Source of the DNA: CAYQAJ01 sp964415245
GTDB lineage: Bacteria; Planctomycetota; Planctomycetia; Pirellulales; Pirellulaceae
NCBI GenBank assembly: GCA_964415245.1
Contig: CAYQAJ010000114.1
Span: 1-14,880 of the forward strand
DNA: 14,880 nucleotides
Direction: 5' to 3'
The position numbers and the translations under genes were made by a program. Shown here in pieces: positions 1-6,122 of the stretch. The stretch's first letter is position 1, and every line of letters starts with the position of its first letter. The notes under the pieces are model-generated. The model ran no database searches. It was not told where the DNA came from and was given only the letters and a program-made list of their open reading frames with translations.

Positions 1-347
1 GTGCGCGGAGGGGCACGGTTGATTTCGTCGGCCAGCACCACGTTGGCGAAAATCGGCCCCCGCTGATAGCGAAACTCCGAGCTCTTGGCGTGGAACACGC
101 TGCTCCCCACGATGTCGCTGGGCAACAGGTCGGGCGTGAACTGCAGGCGGCAGAACTCGCCCGACACGCTGCGGGCCAGCGCCTTGCCCATGAGCGTCTT
201 GCCCACGCCGGGCACGTCTTCCAACAGCACGTGCTCGCTCGACAACAGCGCGATGAGGCACATGCGGACCACGTCGCGTTTGCCCAGCACGACCTGGCAC
301 ATGTTGTTTTCGAGCACCGACAGATTCGATTGCAGATCGGTTGCCAT
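1..347 (-). CDS. MoxR-family AAA+ ATPase (N-terminal part, runs off left edge)
   Basis: Translating the reverse strand from the ATG at 347 gives 115 codons with no stop before the edge. A Walker A motif EDVPGVGKT lies at residues 43-51, and a Walker B segment VVLADEINR at 103-111, followed by the RAPPR stretch typical of MoxR proteins. MoxR ATPases are chaperone-like AAA+ enzymes of about 320-330 residues, so roughly the first third is present. In planctomycetes they usually sit with DUF58, VWA-domain and transglutaminase genes and are thought to help assemble membrane or envelope protein complexes; the partner genes would lie left of this window. The ATG was chosen because the conserved domain begins right after it and no better upstream start exists. 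No strong ribosome binding site is visible. Family assignment is very secure; the specific role is not. Confidence 0.95.
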   Translation of the reverse strand, partial: MATDLQSNLSVLENNMCQVVLGKRDVVRMCLIALLSSEHVLLEDVPGVGKTLMGKALARSVSGEFCRLQFTPDLLPSDIVGSSVFHAKSSEFRYQRGPIFANVVLADEINRAPPR

Positions 348-354
348 GCGCGCC

Positions 355-410
355 GTGGGGCAGACATTTCTGTCTGCCGCTGCAAAGTGGTGCAGGCACT
401 GCTGCCTGCC
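355..410. repeat. Two tandem hairpins (24-bp units, 32-bp period)
   Basis: Two related 24-bp units occupy 355-378 and 387-410, separated by GCTGCAAA. Unit 1 folds as GGCAGACA (359-366), loop TTTC, TGTCTGCC (371-378). Unit 2 folds as GCAGGCA (392-398), loop CTGC, TGCCTGC (403-409). The units share 19 of 24 bases. One stem pair changes from A-T to G-C by a change on both sides, and the other differences lie in the loop or at the base. This looks like a repetitive extragenic palindrome (REP) pair. It starts 8 bp upstream of the MoxR start codon, so it would be transcribed in that gene's leader. Confidence 0.85.
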
Positions 411-628
411 AAACTCAGGTGTCCCATTCGATTTCAGCGCCGCCGCGAACACGGCGACGGTGCCCCTATCGTAATCGCTTCCCGCCCGTTTGTCTGCGAC
501 GTATCGACTTGCCCGCGACGCATTTGTGTTAAGCATTGCGTAAGAACGCGGGCGGCCGATTGCGTACTCGATGGCACCGACTTGCCAGCAATGGAGCGCT
601 GCCACGACGCCGAATCGCTTTGAGCCCA
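411..628. other. Non-coding stretch between the MoxR leader and the 84-bp repeat
   Basis: This stretch lies upstream of the MoxR gene and of the divergent zinc-ribbon gene. Apart from the candidate MoxR promoter at 468-496 I see no convincing gene, RNA or repeat here. The open frames crossing it lack recognisable domains or ribosome binding sites and continue into the palindromes on either side, so they look spurious. Confidence 0.6.
468..496 (-). promoter_or_regulatory. Candidate sigma70-type promoter for the MoxR gene
   Basis: Read on the minus strand, CAGACA (491-496) and TACGAT (468-473) are separated by 17 bp. Each hexamer matches 4 of 6 consensus positions. Transcription would start near 461, giving a leader of about 115 nt that contains the tandem hairpins at 355-410. 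This is an eye-made match in GC-rich DNA and so tentative. Confidence 0.3.
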
Positions 629-712
629 TTTCAAAACCGTCTCGGAGAAGGGGACAGGCGCATTTTGCTCCGCAGACTGCGCAAAATGAGCCAGTCCCCG
701 ACGGTTTTGAAA
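629..712. repeat. 84-bp nested inverted repeat (REP/MITE-like)
   Basis: The outer arms are a perfect 13-bp pair: TTTCAAAACCGTC (629-641) and GACGGTTTTGAAA (700-712). Inside, 650-668 pairs with 681-699 at 17 of 19 positions: GGGGAC/GTCCCC, GGC/GCC and CATTTTGC/GCAAAATG, with mismatches at 656/693 and 660/689. The loop is 669-680. Only the left side carries an 8-nt bulge (642-649). No coding potential or transposase is present. Such long, precise palindromes suggest a dispersed, passively mobilised element rather than a simple terminator. Confidence 0.85.
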
Positions 713-724
713 AACGCGGTTAAC

Positions 725-754
725 TTGCCGGTGCCGGTTCGACGCTGGTAAACT
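725..754 (+). promoter_or_regulatory. Candidate promoter for the zinc-ribbon membrane protein
   Basis: TTGCCG (725-730) and TAAACT (749-754) are separated by 18 bp, each matching 4 of 6 consensus positions. It begins just after the 84-bp repeat. The implied 5' leader is about 145 nt. The -10 context CTGGTAAACT resembles the one proposed for gyrA (CTGGTAGACT). Confidence 0.3.
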
Positions 755-905
755 GGACCGTTGGGCAACTTCCGCGGGGCGGGCGCATGCGCGCTTAGGG
801 GGCGAGACGCGCGGCGATGCTCGGGACCAGTCCCAGCATTTCGCTCGGCCGTTTTCCCGCTCCCACCAATCCCACGGATCCCACCAAGAAACCCCCACCG
901 GCCCC

Positions 906-2147
906 ATGGCGTCTCAGGCCCATCACGATTCGAGCCTTTCGATCGTGCTCCGCGCGGGGCACGAAGAAGGCGTGAAACCGCCCCCGGGCCGGTACGTTCG
1001 GGGGTTGCCGCCCGAGTTGCCGGTCATCGATCTCTTGTCCGACGCGCCGCTTCCGCCGCTCGACGACGATTCGCCGGCTGGGGATTTGCGCGGAGCGCCC
1101 GGGGCGCGTTCTTCCGCGCTCTTCGCCGAGCGAGCCGCCGGATTCCATGAGGCCGCCGGAGACGGATATCCGCCCGACGTGCCCGGCGACCCGCTCGAGG
1201 CACAAGCAGCGGGGGGCACGCTATGGCTGGTGGGCGACGTGCTGATGTGCGGCTGCCCCGACTGCGGCGCCCCCATGACGGTTCGTTTGTGGCTGATGGT
1301 GGCCGACTGCTGGCAGTGCGGCACGAGCATCGAACTGACCGAGGAACAGGAGCAGGAGGCCCGGCGACTGATCGAGCGGCGCGATGCGGCACTTGCCGGC
1401 GGTGGAGCCGCCGCAACCACCGCGCCGTCGCGCACCAACCGTTCGGCGGCTGCCGAGGCGCCGGCCAACGCGGCGGCTGCAACGTCGCAATCCGCGCCAC
1501 CGAGGTCTCCTTCGGCGCGCGAGTCGGGCGGGCAACCATCTGCGCCTTCGCTCACCCGCCCGCCCGTCGCTCCCCCCGCGCTTCTTCCCGCCGCTCCGAG
1601 GCTCCGCCGCGCCACCGCGACCAAGTCGGCCAATGCCCGCATCCACGAACTATTCAAACTCACGCCGGCGTGGTTGGTGAGCCTGGTGTTTCACATGGTG
1701 TTGCTGACCCTGCTGGCGCTGTTGGAGATTCCGGACGACAGCCAAAACCGCGAGATTCTGCTGTCGGCCTCGGTGCAAACTCCGCGGCACGAAGGGGGCG
1801 AAGTCATCATCGATCCCAGCGACGACGTACACTTCGATCTGCCTCTTCCCGCCAACGTCGACATGACGAACGAGCCGGTGCGCGAGGCGATGATCCTGGC
1901 CGACCAGGACGCACGCGAGTTGCGCGTCGACCCCGATACGCCCAATCCCTTGCGCCCCAAGTTGGAACAGGTGAAGCGGCAGATCGGCGCTCCGACCGGT
2001 GCACGGCAAGCGCTGGCGGCTCGCGATCCGCGCGTGCGCGTCGAAATGGTGAGCCAGGAAGGGGGCACCACGCTCACCGAGGCGGCGGTCGCCCGCGGAC
2101 TCCGCTGGATGGCACGACACCAGAACGGCGACGGAAGCTGGAGCCTG
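906..2147 (+). CDS. Zinc-ribbon / single-TM protein with terpenoid-cyclase-like repeat domain (5' part, cut by assembly gap)
   Basis: 414 residues can be read before the gap. Residues 115-138 form a zinc-ribbon-like segment with cysteines in CPDC and CWQC. Residues 165-240 are Ala/Pro/Ser-rich and probably disordered. A single membrane segment lies near 254-274 (core LVSLVFHMVLLTLLALLEI). Residues 385-414 enter a prenyltransferase/squalene-oxidase-type repeat, with GLRWMARHQNGDGSW matching the usual motif of such alpha/alpha-barrel repeats. The rest is lost in the N run; the 3' end is annotated separately at 2248-2331. Proteins with this plan are frequent in planctomycetes but have no established function; the repeat domain may bind protein or carbohydrate rather than cyclise terpenes. 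It is divergent from the MoxR gene. The ATG at 906 has only a weak ribosome binding site, so the true start is less certain than the frame. Confidence 0.8.
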
Positions 2148-2247
2148 NNNNNNNNNNNNNNNNNNNNNNNNNNNNNNNNNNNNNNNNNNNNNNNNNNNNN
2201 NNNNNNNNNNNNNNNNNNNNNNNNNNNNNNNNNNNNNNNNNNNNNNN
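2148..2247. other. Assembly gap (100 N)
   Basis: Exactly 100 undetermined bases, a common placeholder length for a scaffold gap of unknown size. The frame before the gap (from 906) and the frame that makes sense after it differ by one base, so the true gap length is not 100 or not known. Any translation that simply reads through the Ns ends in the wrong frame. Confidence 0.97.
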
Positions 2248-2331
2248 CTCTACACCACCGCGCTGGCCACCTGCACGCTGGAAGTCTACTACCGCCACCT
2301 GCCAATCTTCCGGCGGATTGATTTGAAGTAA
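2248..2331 (+). CDS. C-terminal end of the terpenoid-cyclase-like repeat protein (3' part after gap)
   Basis: In the frame beginning at 2248 the sequence reads LYTTALATCTLEVYYRHLPI and then FRRIDLK, followed by TAA at 2329-2331. ALATCTLEVYYRHLPIF is the kind of helix that closes prenyltransferase/squalene-oxidase repeat domains, so this is most simply the end of the gene that begins at 906. The alternative frame continuing numerically through the Ns gives a composition unlike the family. How many repeat units lie in the gap cannot be seen. Confidence 0.75.
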   Translation, partial: LYTTALATCTLEVYYRHLPIFRRIDLK

Positions 2332-2359
2332 GTCCCGCCTGCCGCGTGCTGGGATCATG

Positions 2360-2453
2360 ACGAGCCGGAAGCGTGAGCGACGGCCTGGACCAGAACAGTT
2401 TCGGTTCGTTGGTACCGCGCCAAAAAGGTCCGTCGCTGACGCTTCCGGCTCGT
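2360..2453. repeat. 24-bp-arm inverted repeat between convergent genes (REP or bidirectional terminator)
   Basis: The arm at 2360-2383 begins ACGAGCCGGAAGCG, and the arm at 2430-2453 ends CGCTTCCGGCTCGT. They pair at 23 of 24 positions around a 46-nt centre. The element sits between the stop codon of the repeat-domain gene (2331) and the stop of ugd on the other strand (2463). It could therefore end transcription from both sides, although no T-tract follows either arm. From memory, similar palindromes recur in Pirellulales genomes; I could not check this. Confidence 0.8.
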
Positions 2454-2462
2454 TGGAGAACC

Positions 2463-3788
2463 TCAACCCGCGGCGGGGGCGATAACCGGCGGGCGGCCGA
2501 TGGAGTGGTAGGTGAAGCCGGCGCGCTGCATTTGTTGCGGTTCGTACAGGTTGCGGCCGTCGAACACTACCGGCGCGGCCATGCGGCGGCGCATCTCGGC
2601 GAAGTCGGGGTGGCGGTATTCGCTCCACTCGGTGTTGATTGCCAGGGCTTCGGCTCCTTCCAGGGCGTCCATCTCCTGCGCGGCGTAGCGCAGCTTGTCG
2701 CCGTAGAGGGCGCGGACGTTGTCCATCGCCTCGGGGTCGTGTACCTGCAATCGCGCCCCGGCCTCCAAGAGGCGGTCGATCAGCGCCAGCGACGGTGCCT
2801 CGCGGATGTCGTCGGTGCGGGGCTTGAACGCCAGGCCCCACACGGCGATCGTCCGCCCTTTCACGCGGCCGCCGAAGTGCGCCTCGATCTTGTCGCACAG
2901 CACCTGCTTTTGCCGTTGGTTCACCTGTTCGACCGAGTCGAGGATGTTCGGCTCGACGCCGATTTCGCGGGCTATGCTGGCCAGGGCCCGCACGTCCTTG
3001 GGAAAGCAGCTTCCGCCGTAGCCCACGCCGGGGAAGAGAAACGCGAAGCCGATGCGGCGATCGTGGCCGATTCCGCGGCGGACGTCGTTGATGTCGCCCC
3101 CCAGCCGTTCGCACACGTTGGCCATTTCGTTGATGAAACTGATCTTGGTCGAGAGCAGGGCGTTGGCCACGTACTTGGTCAGCTCGGCACTCTCGGGCGA
3201 CATGACCAGGAATGGCTTGTCGGTGCGCAGGAACGGCGCGTACAACTCGCGGAGCACTTGGGCGACCGCCTCGCGCCGCACTCCCACCACCACGCGGTCG
3301 GGGAACATGAAGTCGTTCACCGCGGCCCCTTCCTTGAGGAACTCGGGGTTCGACGCCACGTCGCAGTCGCGCCCCGTGCGCTCTTTCAGACGCTGTGCAA
3401 CGCGCGCATTGGTGCCGACCGGCACGGTGCTCTTGATTGCCACGATTGCATCGGACCCGAGGTGCGGGGCGATTCCGTCCGTCGCCGACCACACGAAGCT
3501 CAGATCGGCTGCGCCGTCGCGCGACTGGGGAGTGCCCACGGCAAGGATGACCAACTGGGCCGATTGCACGGCACGGGCCACGTCGACGGTGAAGTGCAGC
3601 CGTCCGGCGGCGGTGTTGCGCTGCACAAGCTCGCCCAGCCCCGGCTCGTAGATAGGGATGTTGCCCTGCTGGAGCGACTCGATCTTCGACTCGTCGACGT
3701 CGCAGCAGGTGACGTCGTTGCCGCTGTCGGCCAGGCCGGTGCCGGTCACCAGCCCCACGTAGCCCGTGCCCACCATCGCGATTTTCAT
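2463..3788 (-). CDS. ugd: UDP-glucose 6-dehydrogenase
   Basis: 441 residues, normal for the family. The enzyme oxidises UDP-glucose twice with NAD+ to UDP-glucuronate, a cytoplasmic precursor for uronic acids in exopolysaccharide. The N-terminal Rossmann motif is MKIAMVGTGYVGLV (1-14). The substrate-binding segment includes SNPEFLKEG (147-155). The catalytic cysteine is C261 in GYGGSCFPKDV, and the C-terminal domain has GLAFKPRTDDIREAPS (318-333). The ATG at 3788 is preferred over an upstream in-frame start near 3863 because the Rossmann fold begins there and GGGAG lies 8 nt upstream. The longer form would begin with an Arg-rich segment encoded partly by repeat DNA. It is the last gene of the minus-strand gmd-rmd-ugd group, 85 bp downstream of rmd. 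Confidence 0.97.
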   Translation of the reverse strand: MKIAMVGTGYVGLVTGTGLADSGNDVTCCDVDESKIESLQQGNIPIYEPGLGELVQRNTAAGRLHFTVDVARAVQSAQLVILAVGTPQSRDGAADLSFVWSATDGIAPHLGSDAIVAIKSTVPVGTNARVAQRLKERTGRDCDVASNPEFLKEGAAVNDFMFPDRVVVGVRREAVAQVLRELYAPFLRTDKPFLVMSPESAELTKYVANALLSTKISFINEMANVCERLGGDINDVRRGIGHDRRIGFAFLFPGVGYGGSCFPKDVRALASIAREIGVEPNILDSVEQVNQRQKQVLCDKIEAHFGGRVKGRTIAVWGLAFKPRTDDIREAPSLALIDRLLEAGARLQVHDPEAMDNVRALYGDKLRYAAQEMDALEGAEALAINTEWSEYRHPDFAEMRRRMAAPVVFDGRNLYEPQQMQRAGFTYHSIGRPPVIAPAAG

Positions 3789-3819
3789 GCGTTCCGCTCC
3801 CGATAGTAGCCCGAATCGC

Positions 3820-3840
3820 CCGCTTTCCGCTCTCCGCTTT
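3820..3840. repeat. Heptanucleotide tandem repeat (3 units) upstream of ugd
   Basis: Three 7-bp units, CCGCTTT, CCGCTCT and CCGCTTT, lie in the 85-bp gap between rmd and ugd. The same unit builds the hairpin downstream of gyrA (6123-6192), and 15 bp around it are identical (3827-3841 and 6169-6183). It is read through by the spurious N-terminal extension of ugd. Confidence 0.8.
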
Positions 3841-3873
3841 CGCGTTCGTCGACGCCGTGGCATGCCTACGACG

Positions 3874-4827
3874 TCATGGTATCAGGCGAGGGCGCGCTTT
3901 CCAGAAGGCCAGCACGTCGGCTAGTGTCGTCTCCAGAGGAATCTCGGGTTTCCAGCCGGTCCGGGCTGCGAGACGCGTGATGTCGGCGATCGGGTGTTGC
4001 CGCACTCCGGGCGACGATTCGACCACGCCGCGGTTGGACCCGGCGATGCGGCGCATTATTTCGAAGATGTCGCCGCTGCGACGGCACACGCCGCTCCCCA
4101 CGTTGTATACCTCGCCAGGCTCGCCCTTTTCGGCCAGCGCGCGATAGGCCCGAACCACGTCGCGCACGTCGGCCAGGTCGAGGAAGGTGTCGAGCCGCAC
4201 CACCTCGATGGGTTCGTTTCCCTGGCGTGCGAATTGCCGTGCCCATTGCGGCACGAACATCCGCGGCGATTGCCGGGGGCCGGTATGCTGAAACGCGCGA
4301 GCGACGACGACCGACAAGTCGCGCTCTTGGGCGGCTTCTAGCAGCACACGCTCGGCGTCGCACTTCGTGATGCCGTAGGTGGACTGCGGCGCCACGGGTG
4401 CCAATTCATCGACGCGCGCATCGTCGGCCGCGACCGGCCCATACACATAACAACTGCTGATCAAAATCACGCGCGGCGGCTTTGCGAGCGACGCAGCCAA
4501 TTCGGCCACGGAGCGAGTTCCCTCGACGTTCGTGGCGATGGCCTGTGGCGTGGGCACGTCGCGCCCGCAATCCAACGGCACGCTGACCGCTGCCAGGTGA
4601 AAGATGCAGTCGGGGGCGAACTCCGCCACGTGGCCCGCTAGCTCCTCATCCGCGGGATGCGAAACGTCCCACGCGACGAGTTCGACGTTTTTCGCGAGCG
4701 ATACCGGTGCGTCGTCCGGCCAGTTGCCATGTCGCGACGTGCCCAGCACTCGGTCGCCGCACGCCGCTAAGTGCTCACCCAGGTGCATTCCCGCGAAGCC
4801 CGTGATGCCGGTGATGAGAGCGTGCAC
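3874..4827 (-). CDS. rmd: NAD-dependent epimerase/dehydratase, probable GDP-6-deoxy-D-mannose reductase
   Basis: 317 residues from a GTG start. It is a short-chain dehydrogenase/reductase of the extended class: TGITGFAGMHL (6-16) binds the cofactor, ISSCYVYG (123-130) gives the catalytic Ser region, and YGITK (151-155) supplies catalytic Tyr and Lys. The segment ARAFQHTGPRQSPRMFVPQW (176-195) followed by LDLADVRDVVRAY (216-228) resembles GDP-4-keto-6-deoxymannose reductases, which make GDP-D-rhamnose from the product of the Gmd enzyme encoded next door. The start was placed at GTG 4827 because the Rossmann strand begins immediately. The open frame extends upstream through repeat DNA and would add a low-quality 66-residue tail. 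The ribosome binding site is weak. Another GDP-4-keto-6-deoxymannose-using activity, for example an epimerase or fucose-type synthase, is possible but less likely. Confidence 0.85.
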   Translation of the reverse strand: MHALITGITGFAGMHLGEHLAACGDRVLGTSRHGNWPDDAPVSLAKNVELVAWDVSHPADEELAGHVAEFAPDCIFHLAAVSVPLDCGRDVPTPQAIATNVEGTRSVAELAASLAKPPRVILISSCYVYGPVAADDARVDELAPVAPQSTYGITKCDAERVLLEAAQERDLSVVVARAFQHTGPRQSPRMFVPQWARQFARQGNEPIEVVRLDTFLDLADVRDVVRAYRALAEKGEPGEVYNVGSGVCRRSGDIFEIMRRIAGSNRGVVESSPGVRQHPIADITRLAARTGWKPEIPLETTLADVLAFWKARPRLIP

Positions 4828-4851
4828 GGCGGTTGCCCGTGAAATTTGCGC

Positions 4852-4939
4852 TGACACGGCGACTCGGGGACACGGCGACGCGGAGATTCGTCCGTTGTCC
4901 GTTGTCCCTTGCGTCGTTCCTGCAGACTGAAAACTGAAA
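4852..4939. repeat. Short-period tandem micro-repeats between rmd and gmd
   Basis: Three different blocks follow one another. At 4852-4883 four 8-bp units match NGACNCGG: TGACACGG, CGACTCGG, GGACACGG and CGACGCGG. At 4892-4905 CCGTTGT occurs twice in tandem. At 4926-4939 ACTGAAA occurs twice in tandem. None is coding in a sensible frame. They lie upstream of the rmd start and next to the large palindrome at 4945-5077. Confidence 0.75.
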
Positions 4940-4944
4940 ACCTG

Positions 4945-5077
4945 GTAACAGTTTAGCCGTCTGAAGTTGAGGGAGCGGCTTGTAGCGGGATTCGCAAGAA
5001 TTCCGACAACCGTGCGGCGTTCCAACGGGCTGAATTCTTGCGAATCCAGCTACGACTTCAGACGGCTAAACTGTTAC
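4945..5077. repeat. 133-bp double-arm inverted repeat between gmd and rmd
   Basis: The outer arms 4945-4967 and 5055-5077 are a perfect 23-bp inverted pair (left arm begins GTAACAGTTTAGCC). The inner arms 4983-5003 and 5032-5052 pair at 20 of 21 positions (the right arm ends TTGCGAATCCAGCTA). The central loop is 5004-5031. The gaps between outer and inner arms are unequal: 15 nt on the left, 2 nt on the right. The element fills most of the space between the gmd stop and the rmd start and would form a long hairpin in a shared transcript. No transposase gene is present. Confidence 0.88.
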
Positions 5078-5088
5078 AAAACCTGCGA

Positions 5089-6084
5089 TCAAGCCTCGCG
5101 ACGCGGCGCCCGTTGGTCCATCTCCCGCGCCACGCGCTCCGAATCGGCATCGACCATCATTTCGACCAACTCGTCGAATTGCACTTGCGGCTGCCACCCC
5201 AGCACGCGGTGGGCCAGGCTGGCGTCGCCGCACAGCGTGTTCACGTCGGCCGGTCGCCGCAGCGCGGGATCCAGCTCGACGTGCTTCTCCCAGTCGAGCC
5301 CCAGTCGTCCGAACGCCTTACGGCAGAAGTCGCGCACCGAGTGTTTCACGCCCGTGGCGATCACGTAATCGCCCGGCGTTTCGTGCGAAAGGACCAGCCA
5401 CATGGCGCGAACGTAGTCGCCGGCGAAACCCCAGTCGCGCTGTGCGTCGAGGTTGCCCAGCTTGAGCGTGCGATCCAGGCCATGCTTGATGCGGGCGGCG
5501 GCGTTGGTGATTTTTCGCGTGACAAACTCCAGGCCGCGGCGGGGCGACTCGTGGTTGAACAGAATGCCGCTGCAAGCGAACAGGCCGTAGCTTTCGCGAT
5601 AGTTCACCGTGATGCAGTGGCCGTACACCTTGGCGACGCCGTAGGGGCTGCGGGGACGGAAAGGCGTGGATTCGTTCTGTGGCTCCTGTTCCACGGCGCC
5701 GAACATTTCGCTGCTGGAGGCCTGGTAAAAGCGAATCTGAGGGTCGACGTGCCGCACCGCCTCCAACAGCCGCGTCACGCCCAGGGCGGTCAGCTCCGCG
5801 GTCAAGAGCGGCTGCTGGAAGCTGGCCGGCACGAACGACTGAGCGGCCAGGTTGTACAGCTCGTGCGGTCGCACGGCGTCGAGAAGTCGCACGAGCGAGA
5901 GCTGGTCGAGCAGGTCGGCTTCGTGCAGCTTGATGCGGTCGAGCAGGTGGGCGATGCGGTCGGTATGTCCGGTGCTGGTGCGGCGGACCATGCCGTGCAC
6001 TTCGTAGCCGCGCTCGAGCAGAAACTCAGCCAGGTACGAGCCGTCCTGGCCGGTGATGCCGGTGATCAGTGCGCGTTGCGTCAT
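5089..6084 (-). CDS. gmd: GDP-mannose 4,6-dehydratase
   Basis: 331 residues, within the usual range. The enzyme converts GDP-D-mannose to GDP-4-dehydro-6-deoxy-D-mannose, the common precursor of GDP-rhamnose and GDP-fucose. The NADP-binding motif is ALITGITGQDGSYL (5-18). NLAAQSFVPASFQQP (78-92) and FYQASSSEMFGA (119-130) are family signatures. Catalytic residues are Ser/Thr-equivalent S124, E126, Y148 and K152 (SPYGVAK). GILFNHESPRRG (173-184) and RDWGFAGDYV (216-225) are also diagnostic. The ATG at 6084 begins directly at the Rossmann fold; no clear ribosome binding site precedes it. The gene lies between gyrA and rmd on the same strand, and the rmd product probably uses its product. Confidence 0.97.
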   Translation of the reverse strand: MTQRALITGITGQDGSYLAEFLLERGYEVHGMVRRTSTGHTDRIAHLLDRIKLHEADLLDQLSLVRLLDAVRPHELYNLAAQSFVPASFQQPLLTAELTALGVTRLLEAVRHVDPQIRFYQASSSEMFGAVEQEPQNESTPFRPRSPYGVAKVYGHCITVNYRESYGLFACSGILFNHESPRRGLEFVTRKITNAAARIKHGLDRTLKLGNLDAQRDWGFAGDYVRAMWLVLSHETPGDYVIATGVKHSVRDFCRKAFGRLGLDWEKHVELDPALRRPADVNTLCGDASLAHRVLGWQPQVQFDELVEMMVDADSERVAREMDQRAPRREA

Positions 6085-6087
6085 CGA

Positions 6088-6115
6088 AGAGTCGATGGTC
6101 CAGAGTCGAGAGCTG
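6088..6115. repeat. Degenerate heptamer run at the gmd start
   Basis: AGAGTCG (6088-6094), ATGGTCC, AGAGTCG (6102-6108) and AGAGCTG continue in 7-bp phase. Only two units are identical, so this is a weaker example than the GCGGARA heptamers next to it. Confidence 0.5.
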
Positions 6116-6122
6116 GAACGGG

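Noticed and set aside
434..907. Minus-strand open frame of 157 codons upstream of the zinc-ribbon gene
   Set aside because: It reads through the 84-bp palindrome, has no domain and no convincing ribosome binding site.
2373..3806. Plus-strand open frame of 477 codons opposite ugd
   Set aside because: It starts inside the inverted repeat at 2360-2453, is antisense to ugd throughout, and is rich in His and Val with no domain.
3789..3863. N-terminal extension of ugd to an upstream start
   Set aside because: The added 25 residues are Arg-rich and encoded partly by heptamer repeats. A ribosome binding site and the Rossmann strand both point to the ATG at 3788.
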